Made by a program: the position numbers and the translations under genes. DNA of 64,000 nt from Candidatus Laterigemmans baculatus (GTDB lineage Bacteria > Planctomycetota > Planctomycetia > Pirellulales > Pirellulaceae), in the NCBI RefSeq assembly GCF_010367455.1, contig NZ_WRPR01000026.1:1-64000 (forward strand), in the 5' to 3' direction. Below, piece by piece: positions 51,991-64,000 of this stretch (position 1 is the first letter of the stretch; each line of letters opens with the position of its first letter). The notes below the pieces were generated by a model, which did no database searches, was not told the DNA's origin, and saw nothing but the letters and a program-made list of their open reading frames with translations.

Positions 51991-54705
<2,715 letters not shown>

Positions 54706-54725
54706 GCTGCATCTGGAGTCGAATC

Positions 54726-57086
54726 ATGCCAGCACCCGCCAAGTCTTTTGTGCCCTCCGGGTTTTCTTGGGCTCCCGCGACCAGTGCAGTGCTCGCGCTG
54801 CTCGTCGCCGGCTCGGCCGTGGCTCAGCTTCCCTCGCCTCGGCTGCACGGAGTCTATCCCCCGGGAGGCCAGCGAGGGACGACGGTCGAGGTGACGGTGC
54901 AAGGGCTGGATCTAGACCCCGACGCGGGCAACGTCCAGGAGCTTCAGTTCTCCCACAGCGGCATCACGGCGACGCAGAAAACGACGCCACCCCCCGCTCC
55001 GGAACAACCGCCGCAGCCAGTCCCCGGCCAGTTCACCGTCACGATCGGTCCCGACGTCCCGCTGGGAATCCACGAGGTTCGGGTCCGCGGCCGCTATGGA
55101 CTCTCGACTCCCCGCCCCTTCGCCGTGGGAAACCTTCCCGAAGTGCTCGAGCAGGGAAGCAACAACGCGCTCGAGACGCCGATGTCGCTCGAGCTCAACT
55201 CGGTCGTCAGCGGACGCGTCGCCGCCGATAGCTTCGACGCCTACCAATTCACGGCCGCTGCAGGCACCCGCGTCCTGATCCGCTGCGAGGCCCTGCGGCT
55301 CGATTCTCGGATCGATGCCACGCTGAATCTCATCGATGCCGCTGGCGAGCAACTCGCGTTTAGTCGCGACGAACGGCGCCACGACCCACTGATCGACTTC
55401 ACCGCTCCGGCCGACGGCGTCTATCGACTGCAGGTCTACGATTTCACTTACCGCGGCGGCGATCCGTTTTATTACCGGCTCAGCATCAGCACGCAGCCTC
55501 ACCTCGATTTCGTCTTTCCCCCAGCGGCGATGCCGGGAGTCACCGGGGCGTTCACGCTCTACGGTCGCAATCTTCCGGGCGGCACGGCGGCCGAAGGCGT
55601 CGTGGTCGACGGGGTGGAGTTGCAGAAGCTCGAGGTGCAGATTCCAGTCCCCGCCGAGTCGGGCTCCACCGAGTCGGGCCCGGCGAGCCTTCCGCTCTCG
55701 AGCTCGTTCCTTACGCCGCCTGAAACCGGGACGCGAGGCTTCGAATACCGTTTGGAGACTCCGGCCGGTCCTTCGAATCCCGTCTTCATCTCCTTCGCTA
55801 CTGCGCCGGTCATCGCCGAACAAGAACCCAATGGCGAGCGGGATCAACCGCAGCAAGTCGCCGTGCCCTGCAATGTCGTCGGCCAATTCTTCGCCGAGCG
55901 GGACCGCGACTGGTTTGCCTTCGAGGCGAAGCAGGGAGAGATGTTTGCCATCGAGCTCTTCTCGCAGCGGCGAAGCCTTCCGACCGACCCATTTTTGCTC
56001 GTCCAGCACGTCGGCGCCGACGCCGAAGGCAAACCGGTGGTCCGCGACATCGCCGAGTCCGATGACGTCGACCCGGCCTTCGCCAACCCGCCGTTCGACA
56101 CGCCGATCCGCGATCCCTCGCTGGTCTTCACCGCCGATGCCGACGGGACGTACCGAGTCCTAGTCCGCGACCTGTATTCCGACACCAGCCCCGATCCTCG
56201 CAACGTCTACCGGCTGTCGATCGGCCCCCCCAAACCCGACTTCGATTTGCTCGCGACCTTCAAATCGGCCGACCCCGATCCGGCCAAAGCGATCGCCGAC
56301 GCGCCCGCGCTGCGACCCGGCGGTAGCGTGGCGGCGGTCGTTCAAGCCTACCGCCGCGGTGGTTTTCAAGGTCCGATCACGGTCTCGGCGAGTGAGCTGC
56401 CGGCGGGGGTCGTGGGACCGCCGGTTGTAATCCCCGCTGGCCAGAACCGGACCACGCTCGTCCTCGCCGCCGCGGAGGGCGCTGCGCCTGCAACCGAAGC
56501 ACCTCAGCTCGGCGCGATTCAGATTGTCGGCACCGCGACGATTGGAGACGCCGAAGTCCGTCGCCAAGCCTTCGCCGCGATCGTCGCGTGGGACAAGAAC
56601 AACGCCAACGAGACGACCTACGCGCGGTTGACCGGCGCGGCTGGTATCTCCCTGATCGCCGAGCCGATGCCGCTGAGCGTCACGCTCGGCGAGCCATCGC
56701 AGCCGACCAGTGAGGCTCCCGAGGCAGCTGGAAAGGCCACCACCACGGTGCAAGGAACTAAACTATCGGTACCGGTTCGAGTGACCCGCCGCGAGGGTGT
56801 CAAAGGCGAGCTGAAGCTCGAGGCTCGGGGGCTGCCAGCAGAAATCAAAGCAGCTCCCCTGACGCTCACGCCAGAAACCAGCGAGGCCACTTTGGAGCTC
56901 ACGATCGAGCCTACAGCTCCGCTCGGTGAGGTCTCGTTCCACTTGGCCGGCCAAGGCACGGTGGCCTACCAGCGAGGCGAAGAAGCCGCCAAGGACCTGC
57001 CCCTGTTCGTCCACTCCCTGCCGATGACGTTGCAAGTCACAGCACCCCCAGCCGCTGAGCCAGCCGCTGAGCCTGCCGCGAAGTAA
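54726..57086 (+). CDS. Secreted PPC-domain protein
   Basis: A 786-residue protein. After the signal peptide (ending near SAVAQ) come an Ig-like segment with GTTVEVTVQGLDL, and a pre-peptidase C-terminal (PPC) domain with SGRVAADSFDAYQFTAAAG, FSRDERRHDPLIDF and GVYRLQVYDFTYRGGDPFYYRLSI. A second PPC-type block appears with ADGTYRVLVRDLYSD. The C-terminal half is beta-rich with adhesion-like repeats, ending in a duplicated AAEPAAEPAAK. It likely binds partners or surfaces in the envelope. It is 20 bases downstream of the PSD1 gene, with GGAG eight bases before the ATG. Confidence 0.88.
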   Translation: MPAPAKSFVPSGFSWAPATSAVLALLVAGSAVAQLPSPRLHGVYPPGGQRGTTVEVTVQGLDLDPDAGNVQELQFSHSGITATQKTTPPPAPEQPPQPVPGQFTVTIGPDVPLGIHEVRVRGRYGLSTPRPFAVGNLPEVLEQGSNNALETPMSLELNSVVSGRVAADSFDAYQFTAAAGTRVLIRCEALRLDSRIDATLNLIDAAGEQLAFSRDERRHDPLIDFTAPADGVYRLQVYDFTYRGGDPFYYRLSISTQPHLDFVFPPAAMPGVTGAFTLYGRNLPGGTAAEGVVVDGVELQKLEVQIPVPAESGSTESGPASLPLSSSFLTPPETGTRGFEYRLETPAGPSNPVFISFATAPVIAEQEPNGERDQPQQVAVPCNVVGQFFAERDRDWFAFEAKQGEMFAIELFSQRRSLPTDPFLLVQHVGADAEGKPVVRDIAESDDVDPAFANPPFDTPIRDPSLVFTADADGTYRVLVRDLYSDTSPDPRNVYRLSIGPPKPDFDLLATFKSADPDPAKAIADAPALRPGGSVAAVVQAYRRGGFQGPITVSASELPAGVVGPPVVIPAGQNRTTLVLAAAEGAAPATEAPQLGAIQIVGTATIGDAEVRRQAFAAIVAWDKNNANETTYARLTGAAGISLIAEPMPLSVTLGEPSQPTSEAPEAAGKATTTVQGTKLSVPVRVTRREGVKGELKLEARGLPAEIKAAPLTLTPETSEATLELTIEPTAPLGEVSFHLAGQGTVAYQRGEEAAKDLPLFVHSLPMTLQVTAPPAAEPAAEPAAK

Positions 57087-57129
57087 GTACCCCCAGCCGA
57101 TCGCAACCACCCCCCACTCCACGGGCGTT

Positions 57130-60100
57130 TTGCCTCCCTCCAGTTCCGAGTCTCCTGCCTTGAATACCCGCACATCCGCTCCCGCTCTGTCGGTTTCCCA
57201 AGCGTCGCCGGACTCGTCGCGGTCGGCAATCGCAAAACTCTTGCTCCCTCGCCTCCGCCGCGTAGCGAATCGCGGGGGAGAGGGTCGGGGAGAGGGTCGG
57301 GGAGAGGGGGCGAGTCGTCGCTCCCGCCGATGGTGGCTCGGAGTGTCGCTTGCCCTCGTCGGGCTTCCCCTAGCCAGTGCCACGGCCGACGAGGCGCTGC
57401 CGATCGCAGAGATCGAACACGAGGGGCCGGTCGATTTCGAAAAGGAGATTCTCCCGCTGCTGCGCCGCAATTGCATCGCCTGCCATAACGCGACCGAGGC
57501 CGAGAGCGAGCTGGTGCTGGAAACGCCCGAAGCAATCCTCAAGGGTGGTTACGAAGGACCGGGCGTTGTCCCCGGCAACGCCGATGAGAGCCTCGTGTTT
57601 CAGTTGGCGGCTCATCAGCGCGAGTCGTTCATGCCGCCGGAGGATAACGACGTCGGAGCCAAGGACTTCACCCCGGAAGAGCTCGCACTGCTGAAACTCT
57701 GGATCAACCAGGGAGCCAAAGGCACTCTGGCCGGCAGCAGTCAAGAGATCGCCTGGCAGCCGCTCCCCGCAGGCATCAACCCAATCTATGCAGTCGCGGT
57801 CACTCCGCACGGCCGCTTCGTCGCCGCGGGACGAGCCAATCAAATCGCCCTCTACTCGGTCCTGGCCCAGCAAGAGCTCGGGCGACTGACCGATCCGGAG
57901 CTGATCGAGGTCGGGCTGTACGACAAACCGGGGGTGGCCCATCGCGACGCCGTCCAATCGTTGGCCTTCAGCCCCGACGGTCGGCGGCTCGCCTCGGGCG
58001 GGTTCCGGACGGTCAAGCTGTGGAACCGCAACGACAGCCTGCGGCACGCGGAGCTGCCCGCCGCGGCCGCCGACATTCATGCTTTGGCGGTCACCGCCGA
58101 CGGCTCGCGCGCCGCGGTCGCCCTGGCCGACGGTACGCTGCGGATCGACGAGGTCGCCAGCGGCAAGACCCTGCACACCCTCACCGCCGCCACCGCCCCG
58201 CTCGCAGCGGTCGCCTTCAGCCCCGATGCCAGCCGCCTGGTGGCCGGTGCGAGCGACGGCACGGTCCTGTACTGGAACCTGCAAGACGGCGCTCTGCTCA
58301 GCCAATTCCGCACGCCGAGCCCGCTCCACGCGGTCGCGGTGGTGAACCAAGGAACGCAGATCGTGACCGGCGGCAGCGACGGTGTTCTCCGCCTCTGGGA
58401 TTTCGCCGCCTCCGCTAATCCCACGGCTGCCCAGCCGATCCGCGAGCTGCCCGGGCACACCGGCCCGGTCACCGCAATCGCTCCGCTGCCGAGCCAGCCC
58501 CACGTGTTCGTCTCGGCCAGCTTCGACGGGACCGCCCGTCAGTGGGACGCCAACAGCGGCGCTGAAATTCGCCAGTACGCTCACGGCACCCCGCTCTGCG
58601 ACCTCGCCGTCCGGCCCGACGGCAAACGGATCGCCACGACCTCCGAGATCGGCACGACCAAACTCTGGAACGCCGAAGACGGCAAGCTGCTCGTAGAACT
58701 CACGACCGATAGCCAAGCACCGCATGTCGAGGCCGATCTCCAGATGGCGATCGAGCTCGCCGGCCGCCACGTCCAGAACGCCAAAGCCGACTTGGACGCC
58801 GGTGTCCAGCGGCAAGCCGCCGAAGCCGCCAACGCCGATAAATCGGCCGTCGAACTGGCTCGCGCTGAAGTCACGGCCAAGCAAAAGGCCGAGGCCGCGA
58901 CCAAGGCCACCGCCGACAAAGAAGCCGCGGCAAAGGAACTCGCCGAGCTGCAAAAACAACTCGCCGAAGCCCAGCAGCAACTCGAGGCCGCCAGCAAACC
59001 GGCCCCCGCCCCCGAAGCCCAACCGGCAGCCGAAGCCCAACCGGCAGCCGAAGCTGAGCCGGCCCCTGAAGCCCAGCCAGCGGCCAATCCCGAGAGCGAA
59101 CCTGCGGCGGAAGGCGAAGCCAAACCCGCAGCGGAAGCCCAACCGGCCGCGGAAGCGAAACCCGAGCCGACGCCCGAGGAACTCAAGCAGCAGGCCGAAA
59201 TGCGGATCGCCGAGCTCGGCGAAGCGATCAAGGCGGCCGAGAAGAAGGTGGCGGATCTGACCGCGCCGGCTCAGAAGGCGATGGAAGAACAGCAAGCCGC
59301 CGCGGAGGCTGCGGAAACCGCTCGCCGATCGCTCGAAACAGCCCGACAAGCGGTCGAGCGGATGGCGGCCGAAGTACCGCGGCTCAAAGCCGAGTGGGCT
59401 GCCCGCCAGCAAGAGCAGCAAGCGGCGACCGACCGGCTCGCCCAAACGCAGCAGGACGCGAGCAGCCGCGCCGCCCGCGTCGCGGAGCTAGCCGCACTGA
59501 AAATCGAAGCCGATCGCGCGGCGCTTGCCGCCGAGGCTGAGTTGCGGACGGCCGAAGCGGCTCGCCACGCGGCGACCGAGGCGATTGGGCCCGCCCATCA
59601 ATCTGTCCTCGCAACGCTCCGAGCTCAGACCGCCGCGGTGGCCGCGGTAGCCGCCGCCGAAGCAGCTCCGCCGGTGGGCGAGGATGCCACGCCGGAAGAA
59701 AAAGCCGCCGCCGAAAAAGCGGCTGCCGAGAAACTGGCCGCTGCGAAAACTGCCGCCGAACAAGCCACGGCCGCGCACACCGCGGCCCGAGCCGCGCTCA
59801 CCGAAGCCGCGGCAAAACTCGAAGCGGCAGAGAGGGCCGTCGGTGGTCCACGCAGCCTGGCCGAAACGGCCACCGCGATCGCCGCGGATCTCCAGCAGCA
59901 GATTGACGCCGCGAAGGCTTCCGAGCCGGCGGTTGCCGAACATTTGTCGTCGCTCTTGACCGATGTCCAGCGGCGCGGGAGTGAAGCGACCGAACAAGCC
60001 AACGCGGCTGCGGCCGAGCAAACTCAAGCCGCTGCCGCGCTGGCCGAAGCTCGTTCGGCGCTCGCCGCCGCAGCGGCCGAAGCGATCCAAGTGAGCGATC

Positions 60101-61530
60101 GCACCCAGACGGCGATCCGAGCTGCAACCGTCGCCAAGACCGCCGCCGATCAGGCAGCGACCGAGGCCGACGCCCGCAACAAAGCGGCGACGACTCAAAA
60201 GGAAGCTGCTGCCGCGGCTCTCAAAACGGCTCAGGAAACGCTCGCCAAAGCGGCCGACGAAGTGGCCAAAGCGGTCGCCGCGGCGGAAGTTGAGAATGCG
60301 ACCCGCAATCAACAAGCGGCCGACGCCGAAGCTGCCGAGGCGGCCGCCGCTGTGACAGCTGCCGGCGAAGCCAAGGCGGCTGCTGAGAAAGCGATTGCCG
60401 ACACTCAGGCCGAATCGCAGAAGCAACAGGAAGCGGCCAATCAAACGCTCGCCGCCGCCAAAGCCGCTCACGCCGAGGCTCGCACGCGACTCGCGGCTGC
60501 CGACAAGGCTGCCGGTGGAGCTCGCGGGGTGGTCGCTACGGCGAATGAGCTGGCCACGCTAGCTGCCTCGGCACTTGCCGAAGTCCAGCGGCCGGCCCGC
60601 GGCGTGGCCTTCGCACCCAGCGGTGCGCAGCTGGCGGTCGCTGGAGGTGGAGGCCGCATCGACTTCTACAACAGCGAAGTCGGGACGCCGCTGCACCAAT
60701 TGAACCGTGCCGGAGACGCTCCCGCGGCCGATGCGGCTCCCGCAGCCGACTTCGTTTCAATTGCCTACGTCGCTGGCGAGCGGGTGCTTTCCGCTGCGAA
60801 GGACCGGACGCTGGCGGTCTGGTCCGCACAGCCGGTCTGGTCGCTCGAGCGGAAGATCGGGCAGGTCGATTCGCCCACCCCGTTCGTCAATCGCGTCACC
60901 GCACTCGACTTCAGCCCCAACGGCGAACTGCTCGCGACCGGCGGCGGCGAACCCTCGCGGAGCGGGGAGCTGCAAATCTGGAATGCGGCCAGCGGCGAAC
61001 TGGTGCAGCAAATCGCCGACGCCCACAGCGATACGGTGTTTGCTGTCGCGTTCTCCGACGATGGCAAGTACTTGGCCAGCTGCGGTGCCGACCGCTTCAT
61101 GAAGGTCTTTGAGGTCGCCACTGGCAAGTTCGTCAAATCGTTCGAAGGACACACCCACCATGTGCTCGGCGTCAGCTGGCGAGCCGACGGACGAATGCTG
61201 GCGACTGCCGGGGCCGACAACGTGATCAAGGTTTGGGATTTCAACACGGGCGAGGGCATCCGCTCGATCGCTGGGTTCAAAAAGGAATTGACCGCGATCG
61301 ACTTCCTCGGCGTCTCCGACAACTTTGTCGTCACTACCGGAGACAATCAGGTGCTCACGCGGAACACCGGCGGTGGTGGCGGACCGACGTTCCCCGGTGC
61401 GACCGATTTCATGTACAACCTCCGCGCCACTCGCGATGGCAAAATCGTCGTGGCCGGCGGTCAAGACAGCGTCCTCCGCGTCTGGGATCAGGCGGGCAAG
61501 CCGATCGCTACGTTCGCTCCTCAACCATAA
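57130..61530 (+). CDS. Giant cytochrome c/WD40 protein with a central coiled coil
   Basis: Up to 1466 residues. A signal-like helix (about 67-83) is followed by a PSCyt1-like haem domain with CIACH (C115, C118, H119) and GPGVVPGNADESLVF. A first set of WD40 blades (about 215-530: FSPDGRRLASGG, FSPDASRLVAGA) follows. Then comes an Ala/Glu/Gln/Lys-rich coiled coil of about 620 residues (533-1153), including PAAEAQPAAEAEPAPEAQPAA-like repeats. A second WD40 set runs to the end (FSPNGELLATGG, FSDDGKYLASCG, WRADGRMLATAG). The start is unclear. TTG 57130 is assumed, but the region up to about residue 55 is repeat-derived, and GTG near 57340 is a possible later start. Confidence 0.85.
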   Translation: MPPSSSESPALNTRTSAPALSVSQASPDSSRSAIAKLLLPRLRRVANRGGEGRGEGRGEGASRRSRRWWLGVSLALVGLPLASATADEALPIAEIEHEGPVDFEKEILPLLRRNCIACHNATEAESELVLETPEAILKGGYEGPGVVPGNADESLVFQLAAHQRESFMPPEDNDVGAKDFTPEELALLKLWINQGAKGTLAGSSQEIAWQPLPAGINPIYAVAVTPHGRFVAAGRANQIALYSVLAQQELGRLTDPELIEVGLYDKPGVAHRDAVQSLAFSPDGRRLASGGFRTVKLWNRNDSLRHAELPAAAADIHALAVTADGSRAAVALADGTLRIDEVASGKTLHTLTAATAPLAAVAFSPDASRLVAGASDGTVLYWNLQDGALLSQFRTPSPLHAVAVVNQGTQIVTGGSDGVLRLWDFAASANPTAAQPIRELPGHTGPVTAIAPLPSQPHVFVSASFDGTARQWDANSGAEIRQYAHGTPLCDLAVRPDGKRIATTSEIGTTKLWNAEDGKLLVELTTDSQAPHVEADLQMAIELAGRHVQNAKADLDAGVQRQAAEAANADKSAVELARAEVTAKQKAEAATKATADKEAAAKELAELQKQLAEAQQQLEAASKPAPAPEAQPAAEAQPAAEAEPAPEAQPAANPESEPAAEGEAKPAAEAQPAAEAKPEPTPEELKQQAEMRIAELGEAIKAAEKKVADLTAPAQKAMEEQQAAAEAAETARRSLETARQAVERMAAEVPRLKAEWAARQQEQQAATDRLAQTQQDASSRAARVAELAALKIEADRAALAAEAELRTAEAARHAATEAIGPAHQSVLATLRAQTAAVAAVAAAEAAPPVGEDATPEEKAAAEKAAAEKLAAAKTAAEQATAAHTAARAALTEAAAKLEAAERAVGGPRSLAETATAIAADLQQQIDAAKASEPAVAEHLSSLLTDVQRRGSEATEQANAAAAEQTQAAAALAEARSALAAAAAEAIQVSDRTQTAIRAATVAKTAADQAATEADARNKAATTQKEAAAAALKTAQETLAKAADEVAKAVAAAEVENATRNQQAADAEAAEAAAAVTAAGEAKAAAEKAIADTQAESQKQQEAANQTLAAAKAAHAEARTRLAAADKAAGGARGVVATANELATLAASALAEVQRPARGVAFAPSGAQLAVAGGGGRIDFYNSEVGTPLHQLNRAGDAPAADAAPAADFVSIAYVAGERVLSAAKDRTLAVWSAQPVWSLERKIGQVDSPTPFVNRVTALDFSPNGELLATGGGEPSRSGELQIWNAASGELVQQIADAHSDTVFAVAFSDDGKYLASCGADRFMKVFEVATGKFVKSFEGHTHHVLGVSWRADGRMLATAGADNVIKVWDFNTGEGIRSIAGFKKELTAIDFLGVSDNFVVTTGDNQVLTRNTGGGGGPTFPGATDFMYNLRATRDGKIVVAGGQDSVLRVWDQAGKPIATFAPQP

Positions 61531-61545
61531 ACCAGGAGTCACCCA

Positions 61546-63009
61546 ATGCCGCGTCCGCAATGCGCCCGCGTCGCTCATCACGAGCATGCGTTTGCCAACT
61601 TCTATGGCACCGCTCGCGAAGGGCTCTCCTTCTGCAGCCGACGCGGGATGATCAAGGCTGGAATGGCTGGAATCGCGGGGCTTAGTCTGCCGAGCCTGCT
61701 GATGCAGCGGGCCGAAGCGGCTCGCGCTGGACGCTCGATGCCGACGGGCAAAAGCGTGATTCTGCTGTGGATGACCGGCGGACCGAGCCACATCGATACT
61801 TGGGATATGAAGCCCCAGCGGCCGCCCGAGAATCGCGGACCCTTCTCGCCGATCGCGACCAAGGTGCCGGGGATTCAGATCTGCGAGCATCTCCCCAAGC
61901 AGGCGGCCATGATGGACCAGTTCACGCTGATCCGCTCGGTCGACTGCCGCAAGAGCAGCCATCAGCCGAACCAGGTTCTGCAGACCGGCAACCGTGAGGC
62001 GGCCCCCCGAGTCAACCCGATCGGCGATCGGTACCCCGCGATCGCCTCGCTGGTGGCCAAGGAGCACGGAGCCAATCAGGCCGGGATGCCTCCCTACATC
62101 GCGTTCATGAGGCACGAATCGCATATCCCCTGGGGAGGCTACCTCGGCAAAGCCTACGACCCGTTCATCGCCAACGACGCTTGCCAACTCCCCGTCTACG
62201 ACACGGTCGGCAACGATACCGGGAAACTCAGCGGCGGAGACATGCTGGGCCTGCCGGCTGGACTGACCGGGCCGCGGATCACGACCCGCTACGATCTGCT
62301 CCAATCGCTCGACCGCCTGCGGAGCGGACTCGACCAGAACGGTTCGATGGTAGGTCTCGATGCCTACCAGCAGCAAGCGGTCCAACTGCTGCTTGGCGGC
62401 AATGCCCGCCAAGCATTCGATCTGAGCCAAGAATCCGACGCGGTCCGCGAGCGATACGGCAAACATCTGTGGTGTCAGCAGGCACTGCTCGCCCGCCGCT
62501 TGGTCGAGCGGGGAGCCGCATTCGTCACGATCGACCTCAGCTACCATCCCGCCTCGGGCACCTGGGATACCCACGGCGACAACATTCCGCCCTACGGTGG
62601 AATCAAAAAGGGGCTGGGACCGCTGTTGCCACTGTTCGACCATCTCCTGACCACGCTCGTCTCGGACCTCGGCGAGCGGGGCCTCCTCGACGACGTGCTG
62701 GTGATCGCGATGGGCGAATTCGGTCGCTCGCCGCAGATCGGCACTCAGGGCAGCACCGACGGCCGCAACCACTGGCCGAACGTAATGTCGATGTGCCTGG
62801 CCGGCGGCGGGATGCGGCATGGACAGGTCATCGGTGCGACCGAGCCCGATGGCGGCGATATCCTGCAGCGGCCGGTCACGCCCGGAGACCTCTCGGCGAC
62901 GATCTATCGCCACTTTGGCATCCCGCTCAATACCACCTACGAGGACGATCGCGGTCGTCCCCACTTCATCGTCGCCGAACAAGGTCAACCCATCGAAGAG
63001 CTCTTCTAG
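61546..63009 (+). CDS. DUF1501 protein with Tat-like leader (second copy)
   Basis: A 487-residue protein. The leader around CSRRGMIKAGMAGIAGLSLP is twin-arginine-like. DUF1501 features are VILLWMTGGPSHIDTWD, VIAMGEFGRSPQ, GRNHWPNVM and the C-terminal block FHFGIP-like HFGIPLNTTYEDDRGRPHF, ending QGQPIEELF. It is a different subfamily from the gene at 17814. AGGAG lies seven to eight bases before the ATG. It follows the giant cytochrome/WD40 protein by 15 bases and completes the cluster. Confidence 0.93.
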   Translation: MPRPQCARVAHHEHAFANFYGTAREGLSFCSRRGMIKAGMAGIAGLSLPSLLMQRAEAARAGRSMPTGKSVILLWMTGGPSHIDTWDMKPQRPPENRGPFSPIATKVPGIQICEHLPKQAAMMDQFTLIRSVDCRKSSHQPNQVLQTGNREAAPRVNPIGDRYPAIASLVAKEHGANQAGMPPYIAFMRHESHIPWGGYLGKAYDPFIANDACQLPVYDTVGNDTGKLSGGDMLGLPAGLTGPRITTRYDLLQSLDRLRSGLDQNGSMVGLDAYQQQAVQLLLGGNARQAFDLSQESDAVRERYGKHLWCQQALLARRLVERGAAFVTIDLSYHPASGTWDTHGDNIPPYGGIKKGLGPLLPLFDHLLTTLVSDLGERGLLDDVLVIAMGEFGRSPQIGTQGSTDGRNHWPNVMSMCLAGGGMRHGQVIGATEPDGGDILQRPVTPGDLSATIYRHFGIPLNTTYEDDRGRPHFIVAEQGQPIEELF

Positions 63010-63040
63010 CTAGCCCCCGAGTTGCCTTTCGCTCCGCAAT

Positions 63041-64000
63041 TCATTTCGCCGCGTCGAGCACGCAGCGAACCTTTTGAGCGAGCGACGCAGGCGTGAAGGG
63101 TTTTTGCAAGAACGCGAACGCATCTTGCAACACGCCATGGCGGATTACCGCATCGTCGGTGTAGCCCGACAAGAAGAGAATCTTGCAATCCGGGCGCGAG
63201 GCCGACAATTGTTCCGCCAGTGCCCGCCCTCCGAGATGCGGCATCACCACATCGGAGATCAACAGTTGGAGCACACCGGGAAAGTCATTCGCAATCGCTA
63301 GAGCCTCTTCGCCATGGCTCGCCTCTAACACCCGATACCCGCAGCCTCGCAAGATTCGGCTCGCCAAGTCGCGGACCGGGGATTCATCTTCAACGAGCAG
63401 AACGGTTTCGTTGCCGCGGGGAAGCGAGAAGGATGTTTTCTCCGCCGCACCCGTCGATTCGAGCTCGGCGACGACCGGCAGGTAGACGCGAAAGGCGGTG
63501 CCTTGGCCGAGGACGCTTTCCACCGCGACGCTTCCACCCGATTGTTTGACGATCCCATGCAACGTTGCGAGTCCCAATCCCGTTCCCTTACCGATCGCTT
63601 TGGTCGTGAAGAAAGGCTCGAAGACCCGCTTGCGGGTTTCCTCATCCATCCCACAACCGGTATCGCGAACCTCCACCATCGCGTGATCGCTGGCTGACGA
63701 GCCATCCAATTCGCTCCACGCCAGATCGCCGCTTCGGATCATCTGGGTGCGGATCGTCAACGTTCCTCCCTGGGGCATCGCGTCTCGCGCGTTGACCGCC
63801 AAATTCAGGAGGACTTGCTCCATCTGCCCCGGGTCGGCTTGAACGTTCTCCAGCTCGGGGCAGAGTTCGGTCTGCAACAAAATGTCTTCGCCAATCAGCC
63901 GACGAAGCATTTTTTCGGTGTCGGCGACAATCTCGTTCAGGTTCAGTCGTTTGGTTTCCAAGACTTGGCGACGACTGAACGTCAAAAGTTGCCGCGTCAG
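63041..64000 (-). CDS. Hybrid histidine kinase/response regulator, C-terminal part
   Basis: The gene is cut by the window edge, leaving about 319 residues. From the edge it reads LTRQLLTFSRRQ, the end of the dimerisation domain. The HATPase domain follows (N box NLAVNARDAMPQGG, G1 DTGCGMDEE, G2 GTGLGLATLHGIV). A C-terminal receiver domain ends the protein (VLLVEDES, phosphoacceptor in LLISDVVMPHLGG, then LSGYTDD and LQKPFTP). The phospho-accepting His and any PAS sensors lie beyond the window. A degraded family C fragment (TTGCCTTTCGCTCCGC) lies between this gene and the DUF1501 gene. Confidence 0.93.
   Translation of the reverse strand: MTRQLLTFSRRQVLETKRLNLNEIVADTEKMLRRLIGEDILLQTELCPELENVQADPGQMEQVLLNLAVNARDAMPQGGTLTIRTQMIRSGDLAWSELDGSSASDHAMVEVRDTGCGMDEETRKRVFEPFFTTKAIGKGTGLGLATLHGIVKQSGGSVAVESVLGQGTAFRVYLPVVAELESTGAAEKTSFSLPRGNETVLLVEDESPVRDLASRILRGCGYRVLEASHGEEALAIANDFPGVLQLLISDVVMPHLGGRALAEQLSASRPDCKILFLSGYTDDAVIRHGVLQDAFAFLQKPFTPASLAQKVRCVLDAAK

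Noticed and set aside
60757-62988. Minus-strand open frame of over 740 codons
   Set aside because: Antisense of the WD40 part and the DUF1501 gene; no start signal and no domain.

Overview
The window looks like a chromosomal segment from a planctomycete, probably in or near the Pirellulales. The evidence is the gene content: DUF1549/DUF1553 cytochrome proteins (PSD1 type), DUF1501 proteins with Tat-like leaders, a DUF1559 prepilin-like protein, DUF1571, sulfatase, Gfo/Idh/MocA oxidoreductase, several Hanks-type kinases and two ECF sigma factors. Base composition is high in GC. Short GC-rich palindromic repeats fill the gaps. I saw no rRNA, tRNA, CRISPR array, phage or transposase gene.

Layout. 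0.3-6.6 kb: a heavy-metal RND efflux cluster (His/Cys-rich secreted protein, His-rich membrane fusion adaptor, CzcA/CusA-type permease, His-rich lipoprotein). 6.6-10.4 kb: a DUF3565 protein, a SASA-type esterase, a fossil of a PSD1-DUF1501 gene pair, and a DUF1559-lipoprotein pair. 10.9-14.7 kb: putA. 15.1-19.3 kb: an intact PSD1-DUF1501 pair, followed by a MITE-like insertion. 19.6-31.3 kb: housekeeping and regulatory genes (radC, a Ser/Thr kinase, DUF1571, an M50 protease with CBS domains, rlmN, an ECF sigma/anti-sigma pair, a quinone oxidoreductase, a SpoU methyltransferase, phosphofructokinase). 31.8-39.4 kb: a PQQ-type propeller, a CelD-like acetyltransferase, a GAF-PP2C phosphatase, a thioredoxin lipoprotein and two conserved hypotheticals. 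40.0-45.2 kb: a tight five-gene signalling cluster (coiled-coil protein, FHA-like protein, kinase with about eight membrane segments, bitopic protein, ECF sigma factor) with two ATGA overlaps. 45.4-51.5 kb: DUF4112, an RRM protein, a thioesterase, a sulfatase, a TIM-barrel isomerase and a Gfo/Idh oxidoreductase. 52.0-63.0 kb: a four-gene cluster (PSD1 with BIG2 domains, PPC-domain protein, giant cytochrome/WD40/coiled-coil protein, DUF1501). The right edge cuts a hybrid histidine kinase.

Functionally, the two PSD1/DUF1501 clusters, sulfatase, SASA esterase and Gfo/Idh enzymes fit the secreted polysaccharide-degradation and electron-transfer repertoire of planctomycetes. The kinase/FHA/ECF cluster and the sigma/anti-sigma pair are the signalling components.

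The most unusual aspects are the repeats and the sequence dynamics. At least seven families of intergenic palindromes are present, and two of them carry GCTAGC in each arm. One family supplies the C-terminus and stop codon of two unrelated genes. A 199-bp element has perfect 16-bp terminal inverted repeats and an 8-bp flanking duplication. Short in-frame tandem duplications occur in the linkers and leaders of at least a dozen proteins.
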